This document shows, one piece after another, positions 50,870 through 60,851 of a stretch of 64,000 nt of DNA. Source of the DNA: Isoperla grammatica (taxonomy: Eukaryota > Arthropoda > Insecta > Plecoptera > Perlodidae). A program made the translations under genes and the position numbers. The notes under the pieces are model-generated. The model was not told where the DNA came from. It saw nothing but the letters and a program-made list of their open reading frames with translations, and did not search any database. Numbering within the stretch: position 1 is the stretch's first letter; each line of letters opens with the position of its first letter. The stretch is taken from assembly GCA_945910005.1 (NCBI GenBank), contig OX246740.1:55855221-55919220 (forward strand), in the 5' to 3' direction.

Positions 50870-52195
50870 GGATGGACCAAGATGGCGGACACGGTGACGT
50901 CACTGATCTCGATATATATGTGACTTGCAACGTCCACTCACACGCTTGTCGTATCACACGTGCGTATAGTTCATTCCGTAGTAGATGACTCTAATATTTA
51001 CATCACTTGCCGGTCATTGTCTATCTATACCTAATGTAGATAGTCCTCTACTGTGCTATGTTTACACAACTTATGATATCTCACTATGTAATTATGTGTA
51101 CAACTATTTCTTTGTACACGTGGAGTCTTAATATTAAACACACTTTTTGTTCGCTTTTAAACTTTTCTAAACTTTTCTAGTTATTGTTCACCTAATGCAG
51201 ATATCCAGAGGTCCGTGTGCAATGCTAAACTATCCCGCTATGTTTGTAACTATTTTGTATACGTAGTGTGTAACACAAACAGTATGTTATTCGCTGGTAA
51301 ACTTTTCACAATCGTCAATTATAAGTTGAGGTTCAAGCGTGTGTAGTAGCTTGTGGATCCACTGTGAAGGCGCAACAGGTAGTGACTGGAAGTATAGGTG
51401 CGCTTGCACCCTAGTCCGGGCAACCACTGTGCGCCTCGGCCGCGGGTCGTCGGGTACAATATAAGAGTGCGGGGAAGACCGGAGTCTCGGACGATAAAGC
51501 CTCAAGTGTCTGACGACGCCCTTTGCGGAAACCGTTCACGCTCCGACGACGCGCGATCTGTCTGATTGATGGTGGGCGTGTGACGCGTCACCGAAATGTG
51601 TCTAATGTTTGTTTTACTTCATGAGGCGTGAGTGATGGACAAACCTAACAATACAATACATCATCAGTCGTTGTGGGTGACTGACATAGTCTGACGAAGA
51701 GCCTTGAAGTCGATCACCGAAAAGTCTTCAATATACTAATAACTTTCTTGTCTTCACCGTCTGACGAATAGCCGTGAAGTAGACCACGGAAATATAGAAA
51801 TACTAACTTGTTATCGCGATCCTTATACCCAGCTCTAGTTTGTACTCCGTCTGACCTGTGTACTAACTATACTACTTTATTCTCGCGATTCTTTTATATA
51901 CTATCTCTATTATGCTATCTGATGAAGAGCCCGAAGGTCACCGAATAAATTGTGTACTTATATAAGTAACTCGTAATCCTTCCATCGTGTCTGCACTGTC
52001 GGACAAAGGTGTAGTGGACCACCGAAACGTCATAGTACTAATAACTGTACCACGCGCTGTCGCGATACTTCCATTGTGTTTATACCGTCTGACGAATGGT
52101 TGAGGTAGAACACCGAAATGTCTTGTGCACTAATAACTATACATGGCTCCCGCGCGACTCCAGTCTCGTGTATCGTCTGACGAAGCGCCGAAAGG
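50870..52195. other. Spacer between gene B 3' end and gene A 5' end
   Basis: Promoter side of gene A and 3' flank of gene B. No coding exon seen. From about 51505 to 52195 it contains a degenerate tandem array (next entry). The 200-300 bp directly above the gene A start (50870-51150) are ordinary AT-rich DNA. Confidence 0.55.
51505..52195. repeat. Degenerate tandem array with CTGACGA...CCGAAA...GTC core
   Basis: Units start near 51509, 51580, 51700, 51761, 51921, 51990, 52089 and 52176. Better copies read GTCTGACGAA, then 15-20 variable bases containing a GCC/GAAG-type arm, then CACCGAAA and (A/T)GTC, usually followed by ACTAATAAC. Spacing is irregular (about 60-160 bp). The last unit abuts the gene B stop codon, and related words occur at the junctions of the gene A array. 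Confidence 0.6.
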
Positions 52196-55100
52196 CTACG
52201 TGACGAAGTATTCCAACACGTTGGCTATCATCGGCAGCCAAGATTCGTCGCCGGCCTCGGACTTGCATCGCTTGATGTAGTTGCGACAACTCTTCTTCTT
52301 CTTCTTCCACTCGCGGTTGATGGAGCGTAGTTCGGGCTCCTCCATGCCGTACAGCCACTCGAACAGGCCGCTGCAACGAGGAGCAAACTGTTGACATATC
52401 TACGCCTCCATGCCGTACAGCCACTCGAACAGGCCGCTGCAACAAGGAGCAAACACTTGACATCTCAACGGGGTTCAAACTAGACGCTTTTGAGCGGGTT
52501 CGAGACCAGAACAATATACTTTCTTCAATTAGGACACATTGCTTTACACAAGTGACATTCATTTGTCTTGGAACTAACGGGCTTTAGTGTCACACCAGAT
52601 AAGAGTAACATTCAACCTTTCAGGTAAGTATGTAATGTATATCGTAAGCAATTGAAATTAAGCTAGTATTGTAAAGGGAGAAGACAAGCTAATAAAAACA
52701 TTAGTAATTAACTTTCACCCCAAAGCAATACAAAGGTTTAGCCCAGCTTTGAGTGCTTTGGCATTGTATATTGAACATGGGACTGTTGCATTGTATTGGA
52801 ACAGTGCAAAGCAAACCGTGCAAGCGAAGATGAACATAATACCGTTAATTTTGCGAGCTATACCCATTGTCAGTAAGTAGGTAGAGGTTGGTTAAAAAAT
52901 CCCACCACCTCCTCCCCCCCCGCCCCCCAGTACTCACGTGATGGCCGAGTTGACGTCCTCATCCCCCCACATCCAAGCCAGCCTGCTAGTCTCGCACACA
53001 ACCAGCTCCTCACACCCCCCCCCCCCTTACACCCCTCCCCCCCCGTACTCACGTGATGGCCGAGTTGACGTCCTCATCCCCCCACATCCAGGCCAGCCTG
53101 CTAGTCTCGCACACAACCAGCTCCTTACACCCCCCCCCTTACACCCCTCCCCCCCCCCCCCAGTACTCACGTGATGGCCGAGTTCACGTCCTCATCCCCC
53201 CACATCCAGGCCAGCCTGCTAGTCTCGCACACAACCAGCTCCTTACAACGCGCCGGGTCGAAGCCGAACTTGGTGCTTGTGTCGCGCAGGATGGGCATGG
53301 CGTAGTTGACGACCTTCTCGCCGACGTAGAAGAACCCCATGCCGGGGTGTTGTAGACTCTCTAGGCTCTCCTCCCACCCCTTGCCCGCGACCCTGCGTCC
53401 TAGGCCGTCCAGCACGGCGCGCACCGCCTCCCAGACGGGGTTCACGGCCTCGACCTTTTGCACCGCCTTCTTGACCGTCGCGTTCACTCCGTCGTCGACC
53501 ACTTGCGGCTCCGTTGCAGCCTTGTTGTCCACTGGGGATGTCAAAAAGCGTGCTTTTCACTAACTTTAACACCTCTTCCACCAGCGTGTGTACACGTGGT
53601 AATACCCAATGCTACGCTACAAGAAGTACAAAAAAACATTGTTCATGGTATCGTTACTGGTCATTACTCGTCCACTGCATAATAATTGACCCCTGCTAAG
53701 CAATCTCGAGCCATTCCGGAGTCCTTATTGACTCTGGTAAGTAGACCTACGTAAATAAAATTGCGCGCCGAGAAGTTTTTCAAAACTAAAAGAAGACAAT
53801 TCAATAAATCGTTTACACTCACCATCCCTGCTTTGCTCATCCTCGTTCGGTTCGCTCGTTCTGTCTTCCTTGGCGTCTGTCTGGACGCCGTCCACGGTCT
53901 CCCAGCCGAGGTACTCTGGTTCGACCCCCGTGTAGTCCAGCGGTCCGAGGGTCGGGAATCCCTCGGCCGTGAAGTCGTCAAACTCCGCCGCCGTCTTGAC
54001 GTCGTCTCTTAGCGTCTCCGGCGTCTCTAGCGACGTCTCGTAGTCGGGTAGTTTCTTGGCGCGTCGCGTCGGAGGGTCGTCCTCTGCGTCCGTCTCGACG
54101 CTCGTCTCGCCGTCGTCGTCCTCCTTGCCTAGCAGACTCCGCGTCCTCCGCGTGGCGCCCTTGTCGGGCTCGTCGCTCGTCTTCTCGTCACCGGCGTCGC
54201 CCCCCGCCGGGCTCACGATGGGGCTGAGAACGGGGCTGGGCGGGGCGACGTCCGGCTCCACGATGCCCACCAGTTGACCGCTGACTCGACGCGTCACCCT
54301 CTGTTGGGGGACCACGATGATCTCGGGGTCGTTGCCCTGGAGGGTGTCTTTCAGGCACGTCTGCGGACAGGGACGCGAACTATTCAAGCACTATGAAACA
54401 TCTTCATGACTGGTGCAGAACATGACAACAATGCGGCTGCCATATTTGTACTGAAAAGACTGCTCCGTCTACTAAACCGGGAGCAGCTCGTTGCTGCACT
54501 CGGTGCGAGCAATAATCGAGTGGTCTTTGTTGCACCAGTGCACACTAGAACGTTTGAGTGCACCATATAGGAAAACGCCATAAGACCCCTGGGCCTGGAT
54601 TCTCAAAGATGCCTAACTCTAAGTTGTCCTAAGTTAGGCAAATCCTAGCCAAATAAATCAAGCTAAATCATCTCTGGGTATTACTATACATTCACAAACA
54701 CAATATTATAAGTTAAATTGTTGTTTTTTTACTTTATTTGGTCTTTAAGACTTTGCAGAACGACATATGCATGATTTGTATCACTAAGATTTGTCTAAAC
54801 TAGGACGTCTTATAGCACTTAAGCACCTTCGTGAATCTGGGCCCTGGAATATATACTGACTGAGACAAACAACTGCTCCTTTTGAGCACTAGTCAACAGT
54901 AACCCGCCGACAGGCTGTCCTAGGGCTCGTGTGTGTTTTGCTACTTAGAAGTGTTGACAGCGTTTAGTCTTACCAGCAACAGGTTGAGGAAGAACAGGAA
55001 GGCGAGAAGTGTCAGCGCGTACAGGCTGTCCTAGGGCTCGTGTGTGTTTTGCTACTTAGAAGTGTTGACAGCGTTTAGTCTTACCAGTAAGAGGTTGAGG

Positions 55101-56396
55101 AAGAACAGGAAGGCGAGAAGTGTCAGCGCGGACAGGCTGTCCTAGGGCTCGTGAGTGTTTTGCTACTTAGAAGTGTTGACAGCGTTTAGTCTTACCAGTA
55201 AGAGGTTGAGGAAGAACAGGAAGGCGAGAAGTGTCAGCGCGGACAGGCTGTCCTAGGGCTCGTGAGTGTTTTGCTACTTAGAAGTGTTGACAGCGTTTAG
55301 TCTTACCAGCAAGAGGTTGAGGAAGAACAGGAAGGCGAAAAGTGTCAGCGCGTACAGGCTGTCCTAGGGCTCGTGAGTGTTTTGCTACTTAGAAGTGTTG
55401 ACAGCGTTTAGTCTTACCAGTAAGAGGTTGAGGAAGAACAAGAAGGCGAGAAGTGTCAGCGCCGACAGAGTAGACTTTGTCTTCTTCATCTCGGACTTGC
55501 CCTTCCATCTGGAACAATCACGGGGCTTTAGTTCAGAGTGTGGGAGCGAGGAAGCAACGACGCTTCTCTTTATATAGTCCACTCGACGTATATGTTGATT
55601 GATTGATTACTGGTTGTTTAACGATGTGCTCGACAACTATGATCACGTGACATCGGGGGGGGGGGGGGGGGGGTGGAGGAACGGGACGTGTAGGACGTAC
55701 GAGGGAGGACTTGTGACTTCTCCACCTTGACCTGTCCACCTAGGGTGGCCGTAGCAAGAGCATACGTTTCCGAGTTGTTGTAGTTGTAGTCAATGAAACC
55801 ACTGGTTTGGCTTCTGTCATTAGCAACTATACTGCGTGTCAACCTAAGAATCACCCTGCCAATCACTAACTTCAAAGGGAGGCGATAGTATTGTGGAGAT
55901 CATAAATGTCAATCATTCCCATTATTCAGCAAAGCATTCGCCTTCTCAGCCGGTACTGACAGCTGAATGTGAAGAATGTCGCCTCGACTCGATTACGGAC
56001 GGGTATCGCTCCCTGTATATAGGAGAAGGTCCCCGTTTTTGTAACTGTGTGTCCACCCCCTGACTGCCACTTGAGATTTTAGACAAGATTGATAGTTACA
56101 ACTGTCAACAAAGGCGACGGCCAAGTCGCCCTTTGTGTGTAGCGATTGGCAGGGTGCTTCTTAGGTTTGCACGCAGAGAACAGTATCTTGTCTACTCACC
56201 CGTGGCCGCCGCGATCTATGCCGTAGTAGTCCCCAAGGTTATCGCCCATGCTGGGGGTTGTATGGACTATAGACAGTCTCGTGTTTACTCACCCGTGGCC
56301 GCCGCGATCTATGCCGTAGTAGTCCCCAAGGTTATCGCCCATGCTGGGGGGTTCTCGCCCGCTGGGGCCGCCCCCGAACAGGGTGGACAGAGTCAT
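52196..56396 (-). CDS. Gene B: paralogue of gene A, uncharacterised signal-anchored acidic protein
   Basis: Function unknown. Exons in transcript order: 56396-56293, 55508-55418, 54360-53823, 53531-53171, 52370-52196; phases 2, 0, 1, 2 fit, giving 422 aa. The start MTLSTLFGGG and the anchor exon (KSEMKKTKS then LSALTLLAFLFFLNLLL, residues ~47-65) are nearly identical to gene A. The lumenal/extracellular part begins CLKDTLQGND and VVPQQRVTRR, then an Asp/Glu-rich stretch with YETSLETPETLR and TGVEPEYLGWETVD. The conserved C-terminal domain runs from WEAVRAVLDGLGRRVAGKG through YAMPILRDTSTKF, CKELVVCETSRLAWM and GLFEWLYGMEEPELRSI to YIKRCKSEAGDESWLPMIA. Gene A encodes the region of exons 3 and 4 in one exon, so an intron was gained here or lost there. 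Exons 1, 2 and 4 are each followed by tandem copies of their 3' ends, and the last exon is preceded by a copy of its 5' end. Confidence 0.8.
52339..52468 (-). repeat. 66-bp acceptor-side duplication of gene B last exon
   Basis: The segment holding the 3' splice site and the first ~30 bases of the last exon (plus-strand words CATGCCGTACAGCCACTCG, AACAGGCCGCTGCAAC, AGGAGCAAAC) occurs at about 52341 and again at 52407. The extra copy lies upstream in transcript direction and is cut off after the word ATGGAGG, where it would run into a TAG in frame. Confidence 0.8.
52931..53250 (-). repeat. Three-copy ~117-bp array of gene B exon-4 tail plus donor
   Basis: Each unit has the 5' splice site and about the last 75 bases of exon 4 (plus-strand TACTCACGTGATGGCCGAG at 52931, 53048 and 53164), joined by C-rich intron sequence with runs of up to 13 C. 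The copy at 53171 is continuous with the full exon. Tails are nearly identical (one or two substitutions), so the expansion is recent. Confidence 0.9.
54588..54846. repeat. Decayed inverted-repeat element in gene B intron 2
   Basis: GGGCCTGGATTCTCAAAGATG at the left and an inverted CACCTTCGTGAATCTGGGCCC at the right, with more imperfect pairing inward (CCTAAGTTAGGCAAATC against inverted GATTTGTCTAAACTAGG). About 259 bp. Probable old MITE. Confidence 0.5.
54909..55465 (-). repeat. Five-copy 111-bp array of the gene B anchor-exon tail plus donor
   Basis: The splice donor word (plus strand GTCTTACCAG) occurs at 54967, 55078, 55189, 55300 and 55411, exactly 111 bp apart. Each unit has about 45 bases of the 3' end of the anchor exon, encoding the hydrophobic LLAFLFFLNLL, followed by about 65 bases of intron. 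Only the 55411 copy is attached to the full exon. Copies differ by one to three bases. Reading on through a donor meets a TAG after 11 codons. Confidence 0.93.
55655..55672 (+). repeat. G homopolymer tract
   Basis: An uninterrupted run of about 17 G in gene B intron 1, inside a dispersed-repeat copy. Confidence 0.9.
56193..56375 (-). repeat. Two-copy 93-bp duplication of gene B first-exon tail plus donor
   Basis: TACTCACCCGTGGCCGCCG (plus strand) stands at 56193 and 56286. The unit holds the last ~65 bases of exon 1 and its 5' splice site plus a little intron. The second (56293) copy belongs to the full exon, and the exon parts are identical. Confidence 0.92.
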
Positions 56397-57460
56397 GACG
56401 TCACCGGTGACGTAGAAGAGCTCAGCTAGACGTGCGTGGGGTCAACATGACGTCACTAAGGTTCATGTTGCACTATGCGTGCCTCATCTGACCAACACAG
56501 CCATAGATGTGATCATCTGTGGACAAACCGTCAAACTTACAGTGTTCAAAGAGCGACAACATAGGTCCATGCCTGTTCTACCCAGAAAGGATATTTCCAT
56601 AAGTTTTGCTCTATTGAAAGACATGTTCAATGAATGTGCCCTTATGCCCATATTTACGTATATTCTAATGTAAGTATAGTATTCTCTAATGGTTACATAT
56701 ATTAATGTGGCTACTCACTGTAATATTGTTCCTATTATGGGCGGAGGTATCGGCTGGTTCAAGCCAGGGTTGCTGACGCGCGACTGACGGATCAAATATT
56801 ATGATGTTGCACAGTTTTGTTATCAAGCTCTTCTTCACAGACTACATCTATGTCTCCAAAGCTTGTTGGATTCAACACAACCGATCACCTATAATCGTCT
56901 TTACTTCACTATTATCAACCACGAAAACGTTACTACAACTTCCAAGTTTCATTTAACAGAAGGCAACACTTTCAGAGGGAACGATTCAGTATAGTTGAGA
57001 ATGTAACTTCGGATTCTGCACACAAGAATTTTTATACTTCTAAGAGGACATTTTTCTATGTCTAACTAGTAAATCTCTACACTAGCTAAGATATTTATTA
57101 AAACGAATAAGTGTTCTTGTACAAGTATGAATCAATCACTATTGAGGTGTGGGAAGATTAGCGCGAAAACTTTCACGTTCGAATCGTCTACGTCGCCTAG
57201 ACTAGACTATAGAGGTGTAGAGAGAGACGTATGTTCGGCGATCGGTTCGTAAAGAAACTGAGCCTCGTTTGGTTCGTACCTCGGTTTGATTCGTACGAAA
57301 CGTCGTCAGCGAAGCGTCCTAGCTAGAGGGTGTGATACAGGAAGCTGTCCTGCCATGCAGTCAGTCAGTCAGCGCTTCCTCGTGAGATGCGATCTGATGT
57401 GCAGTCACGGCCGCTTAGATCAAACAGACAATTAGCGACGAGCATTATAAGATACCGTAC

Positions 57461-57880
57461 GAGGAAAAGTTGATGTCACTCAACTTTGGTGTCGGTTTAT
57501 CTTAATTTATGGTGGAGATGTGAAAAGATGATGATTTGTGCAGTTTCGTCTCATATTTTGGTAACCATGTTTGGAGTAAAAGTTGGTGTCATTCAACTCG
57601 AGGCTTCCCGTATCGGTATAGTCTGCACCCACTTTGGTGAGCACTAGTTTATCTAATCTTGATAATTATTGGAGCGATGATAATTTGTTGAGATGTGAAC
57701 GGATGATGGTATTTGTGGGTTCGTCTCATGTTTTGGAAACTACTCTCGGAGTAAAAGTTGATGTCATTGATCTCAGTTTTCCCGTGTGCCCACTTTGGTG
57801 TCAGTTTATCTAATCTTGATAATTGGAGCGGCGATAATTTGTGAGATGTGAACGGTTGATGTATTTGTGGTGGCATAAAA
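57461..57880. repeat. Imperfect tandem repeat, about 3 units
   Basis: Words such as AAAAGTTGATGTCA or AAAAGTTGGTGTCA, TTTATCTAATCTTGATAATT, GATAATTTGTTGAGATGTGA and TTCGTCTCATGTTTTGG recur in the same order two to three times with a period of roughly 150-190 bp. Non-coding, class unknown. Confidence 0.6.
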
Positions 57881-59116
57881 GCTAATCGGGACGACGAGTG
57901 GGTGATGTATGAAGATGTAAACGCCATATAAAATCCGTGCCCAAGTCAAGACTAGAACCTTAGTCTTAGCTATAGGGTCGGTACACGACTGTGTACAGTG
58001 ACAGGGATAGTTTTCAATAGTGTATCACCTTTAGATCCTTCATAAATGTGACTACCAATGTCAAGAAGCGACGAGTTCTCTTTTCCTCCCATTCGCCCTC
58101 TAAATCTAATTCATCCTTCGTCCTCCTACTTGTCCCTTTCCTCCAATATCCTCCCCGGACGTCATATGACCTATAGCTGTCGAATACGTCATCATAGATG
58201 AGCGAGTCGAAGCCAATCAGCGAGTGGCTTTTTCAAATACTGACAATAACGATTCGCCAATACCCCATTTATCTGTGACGTCGCATCCACAAGTTTGCCG
58301 TGGAACGACTTTCATAATAATATCTATTTATAATGTTTTACTTTTGCTCGGGCAATCTGTATTGCGTTATGTCAACTGTTTTGCCGACGCTAAGTCGGGC
58401 CAGGTGAAGATCGACTGTTTGTCAGGACGCGCTCTGTTGAGGAGCCGCAAAGACATCAACGGTTCTAGCAAGAGTGACAGGTGAACCGTGTGTCGCGTTA
58501 ATTGCACGAGCAACAACGGTTTAGTCCTCTAAGCGACACGGGGCTCGGTCACGGGACGGTTGGGTGACCGTTATACCGTCGCCGCGTGCGACAGGTTCCG
58601 TCGTGTCGGTGGAGGAACCGACGTTGTACCTGCCCACTCAAAATAGACTAGATGCAGTCTGGTGGCAAGCAAATAAACTTCTATGAGGGGGAGATTACTC
58701 ATCGTTGATTTGTTGAAACCATCAATGGCGCAGATAAGGGGGTAGCTTAGCAGCGATATCTATTGTTAGCTTGAGTCTCCACGTGGAATATACTTTTTAA
58801 GTACTATTTGATTTGACTATCATGTGTATTATAACAATTAGTAGGACTCCTACCTCCACCATGGGCGGTGGTACTCTACCCGTTCTCTCCATACTCGTAG
58901 TATTCTTTAAATTATCTTGGCGTACACTCATTAGTCCGGAACTTCTTGTCGAGATCGAGCAAGATATAGGACTAAATAAAAATGGAATTTAATTGTCTAA
59001 ACTTTAGATTAATTGTAGATTACTACCCACATCTGAAAAAACTTCACTTTGAACTTTAAATGGCAAGAAAATTCAAAGGCTCTGCTTTTATTATCTTCGT
59101 GACTATTAATGCTACG

Positions 59117-59261
59117 TTTACAGCTACGCGTTGCGAGCGAAGCGAGGGCGCGAGCTCCAATCAGCGGCCGAGTTTCATGCAAAGAAGTTAATAGTTTCAC
59201 GCAAACTCGGCCACTGATTGGAGCTCGCGCCTTCGCTTCGCTCGCAACGCGTAGCTGTAAA
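59117..59261. mobile_element. Foldback MITE
   Basis: A 145-bp element: TTTACAGCTACGCGTTGCGA at the left and the inverted TCGCAACGCGTAGCTGTAAA at the right, arms of about 60 bp with few mismatches and a short loop. The motif GACTATTA occurs close to both outer ends but is not an exact flanking duplication. Confidence 0.7.
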
Positions 59262-59382
59262 TCGACTATTAGCAGCAAGTCGAGCGAGCGTCGAGATGAT
59301 ATTTATGGTTGAACTTGTGGAGAACTTTCGAGACTTGCACAGCCTTACCAAGTGGTTAGGTTGTAAACTTGTGGGTAAGGAG

Positions 59383-59531
59383 AGGTTGGAATTCATAGTC
59401 GGCCCCTACACCTAGGGGCGCCCATTGTTACCAAGGTAACAATTGTTTGCATGTTATTTCCCATAAACAAAACAAATCCATAGCAACAATGGGTGCCCCT
59501 AGGTGTAGGGGCCGACTATGAATTCCAACCT
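59383..59531. mobile_element. Foldback MITE
   Basis: A 149-bp element with arms of about 47 bp: AGGTTGGAATTCATAGTCGG at the left and the inverted CCGACTATGAATTCCAACCT at the right, including CCCCTACACCTAGGGGC near the arm tips. The centre is AT-rich. No coding capacity. Confidence 0.75.
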
Positions 59532-60851
59532 TAGATTGCGTGGACTGGGTACACATTTAAAAATCATCAGTTTTTTTAAATAAATCCACTCGTAGTTTTT
59601 TATTCGAATAAAGAAGTACATACACATTCATCACATTCTTACATACACATACAATTACATAAATACATAATGAATAAAATACTTCAGTCAATAATATATC
59701 CACCACTATTGTCTACTATGTCTATCTTAAAAATAACTAACATCTAATGAGAACCAGATCCGTCTTCGGTTGGAATTGAAAACGATTGAATTATTGGTGT
59801 TGTTATTATTATTATTGTTGTTATTCTTGGGCGAGACTTTGCTACACGATGTGGCCGGGTGTACAGTCACCCTCGCAAACATAGAGCAACGCCTCAGCAG
59901 CAGCAACAACAACAACAGCAACAACAACAATGCTAGTTCTTTTTGGATAACCTGAGCTGTAAACATAGCCAAAAAGTCGGGGGGTCTGTCCCGATTGTCA
60001 TTGAAAGACTCGATATTTTTTTTTTTACCGTTCAAGTTTAGCCGTTAGCCCTTTACTAGTCTCCCCCCGATGAAGAATTTCGTGTGGGTGTTTTCCCCTA
60101 CTAGCTAAACTAATTCTAGGTCGGAACGGCGCGTCAGATCAGTTTCTCTGACTGATGCTGGGGCCGTTCCTTCGCCATACACTGGGCAGGTGGTCTTTAT
60201 AGAACATTCTCCAAGGTTTTCATTTTAGTTTCCATTGCAATAAATTATAAATTATTATATATTATTATACAAAAATAAATAAATTGACGTGATATATTTC
60301 TCTGTTGTTACAGTCGTGGCTTTGTCCAAATAACGAAGAATGAGGGGTGTCTGATGCGCGGGGGCCGTGCAAGCGTGTGGTAAGTCGTTTTAGTTCAAAG
60401 TCTTGTGTGCGTGTTGGTTTGTTTGTTTACTAAACCTATGACGTCATCGTAGTCGGGCATAGTGGTTGGTCTGCGCACGCGCGCGCGCGCGCGATGTCAA
60501 TCAAAAGATTCGTCGATAGTATCGAAAGTCCGAGTGTCGATGAATCGATTGCAATTGAGCGAAGTCGAGGACGACGAAACGGGGTTGACTACGTGTCCGG
60601 GGTACAGCGCGGCATCGTCGCGATTGCCCACTCTACTATTTACATCGTCCTGAACCGTTCAACAATACGTTTATATGTTTTATACGATCGAAAGAGAAGA
60701 GTCGGAATGGTGTCTTCCGACTAGAGAGTCGGAATGGTGTCTTCCGACTTGTCGTGGGTATTCTCGTCGTTAAATCAATTGAATTTTGTACCAGGGATGA
60801 ATATATAATTTCTCCGTGTCGTCGAAAGCGGTGTCGTCGAACGCGTGGTCG

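Larger units (their letters stand above)
56397..60851. other. Spacer between gene C 3' end and gene B 5' end
   Basis: No supported gene. Contents: an imperfect tandem block at 57461-57880; dispersed repeats at 57880-57965, 58115-58195 and 58214-58310; two foldback elements at 59117 and 59383; CAA/CAG and ATT simple repeats at 59790-59935; a (CG)n tract at about 60476-60493; and a direct 27-bp duplication at about 60697-60750 (GAGTCGGAATGGTGTCTTCC twice). A possible isolated plus-strand exon at 60314-60379 is discussed under findings. Confidence 0.55.
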
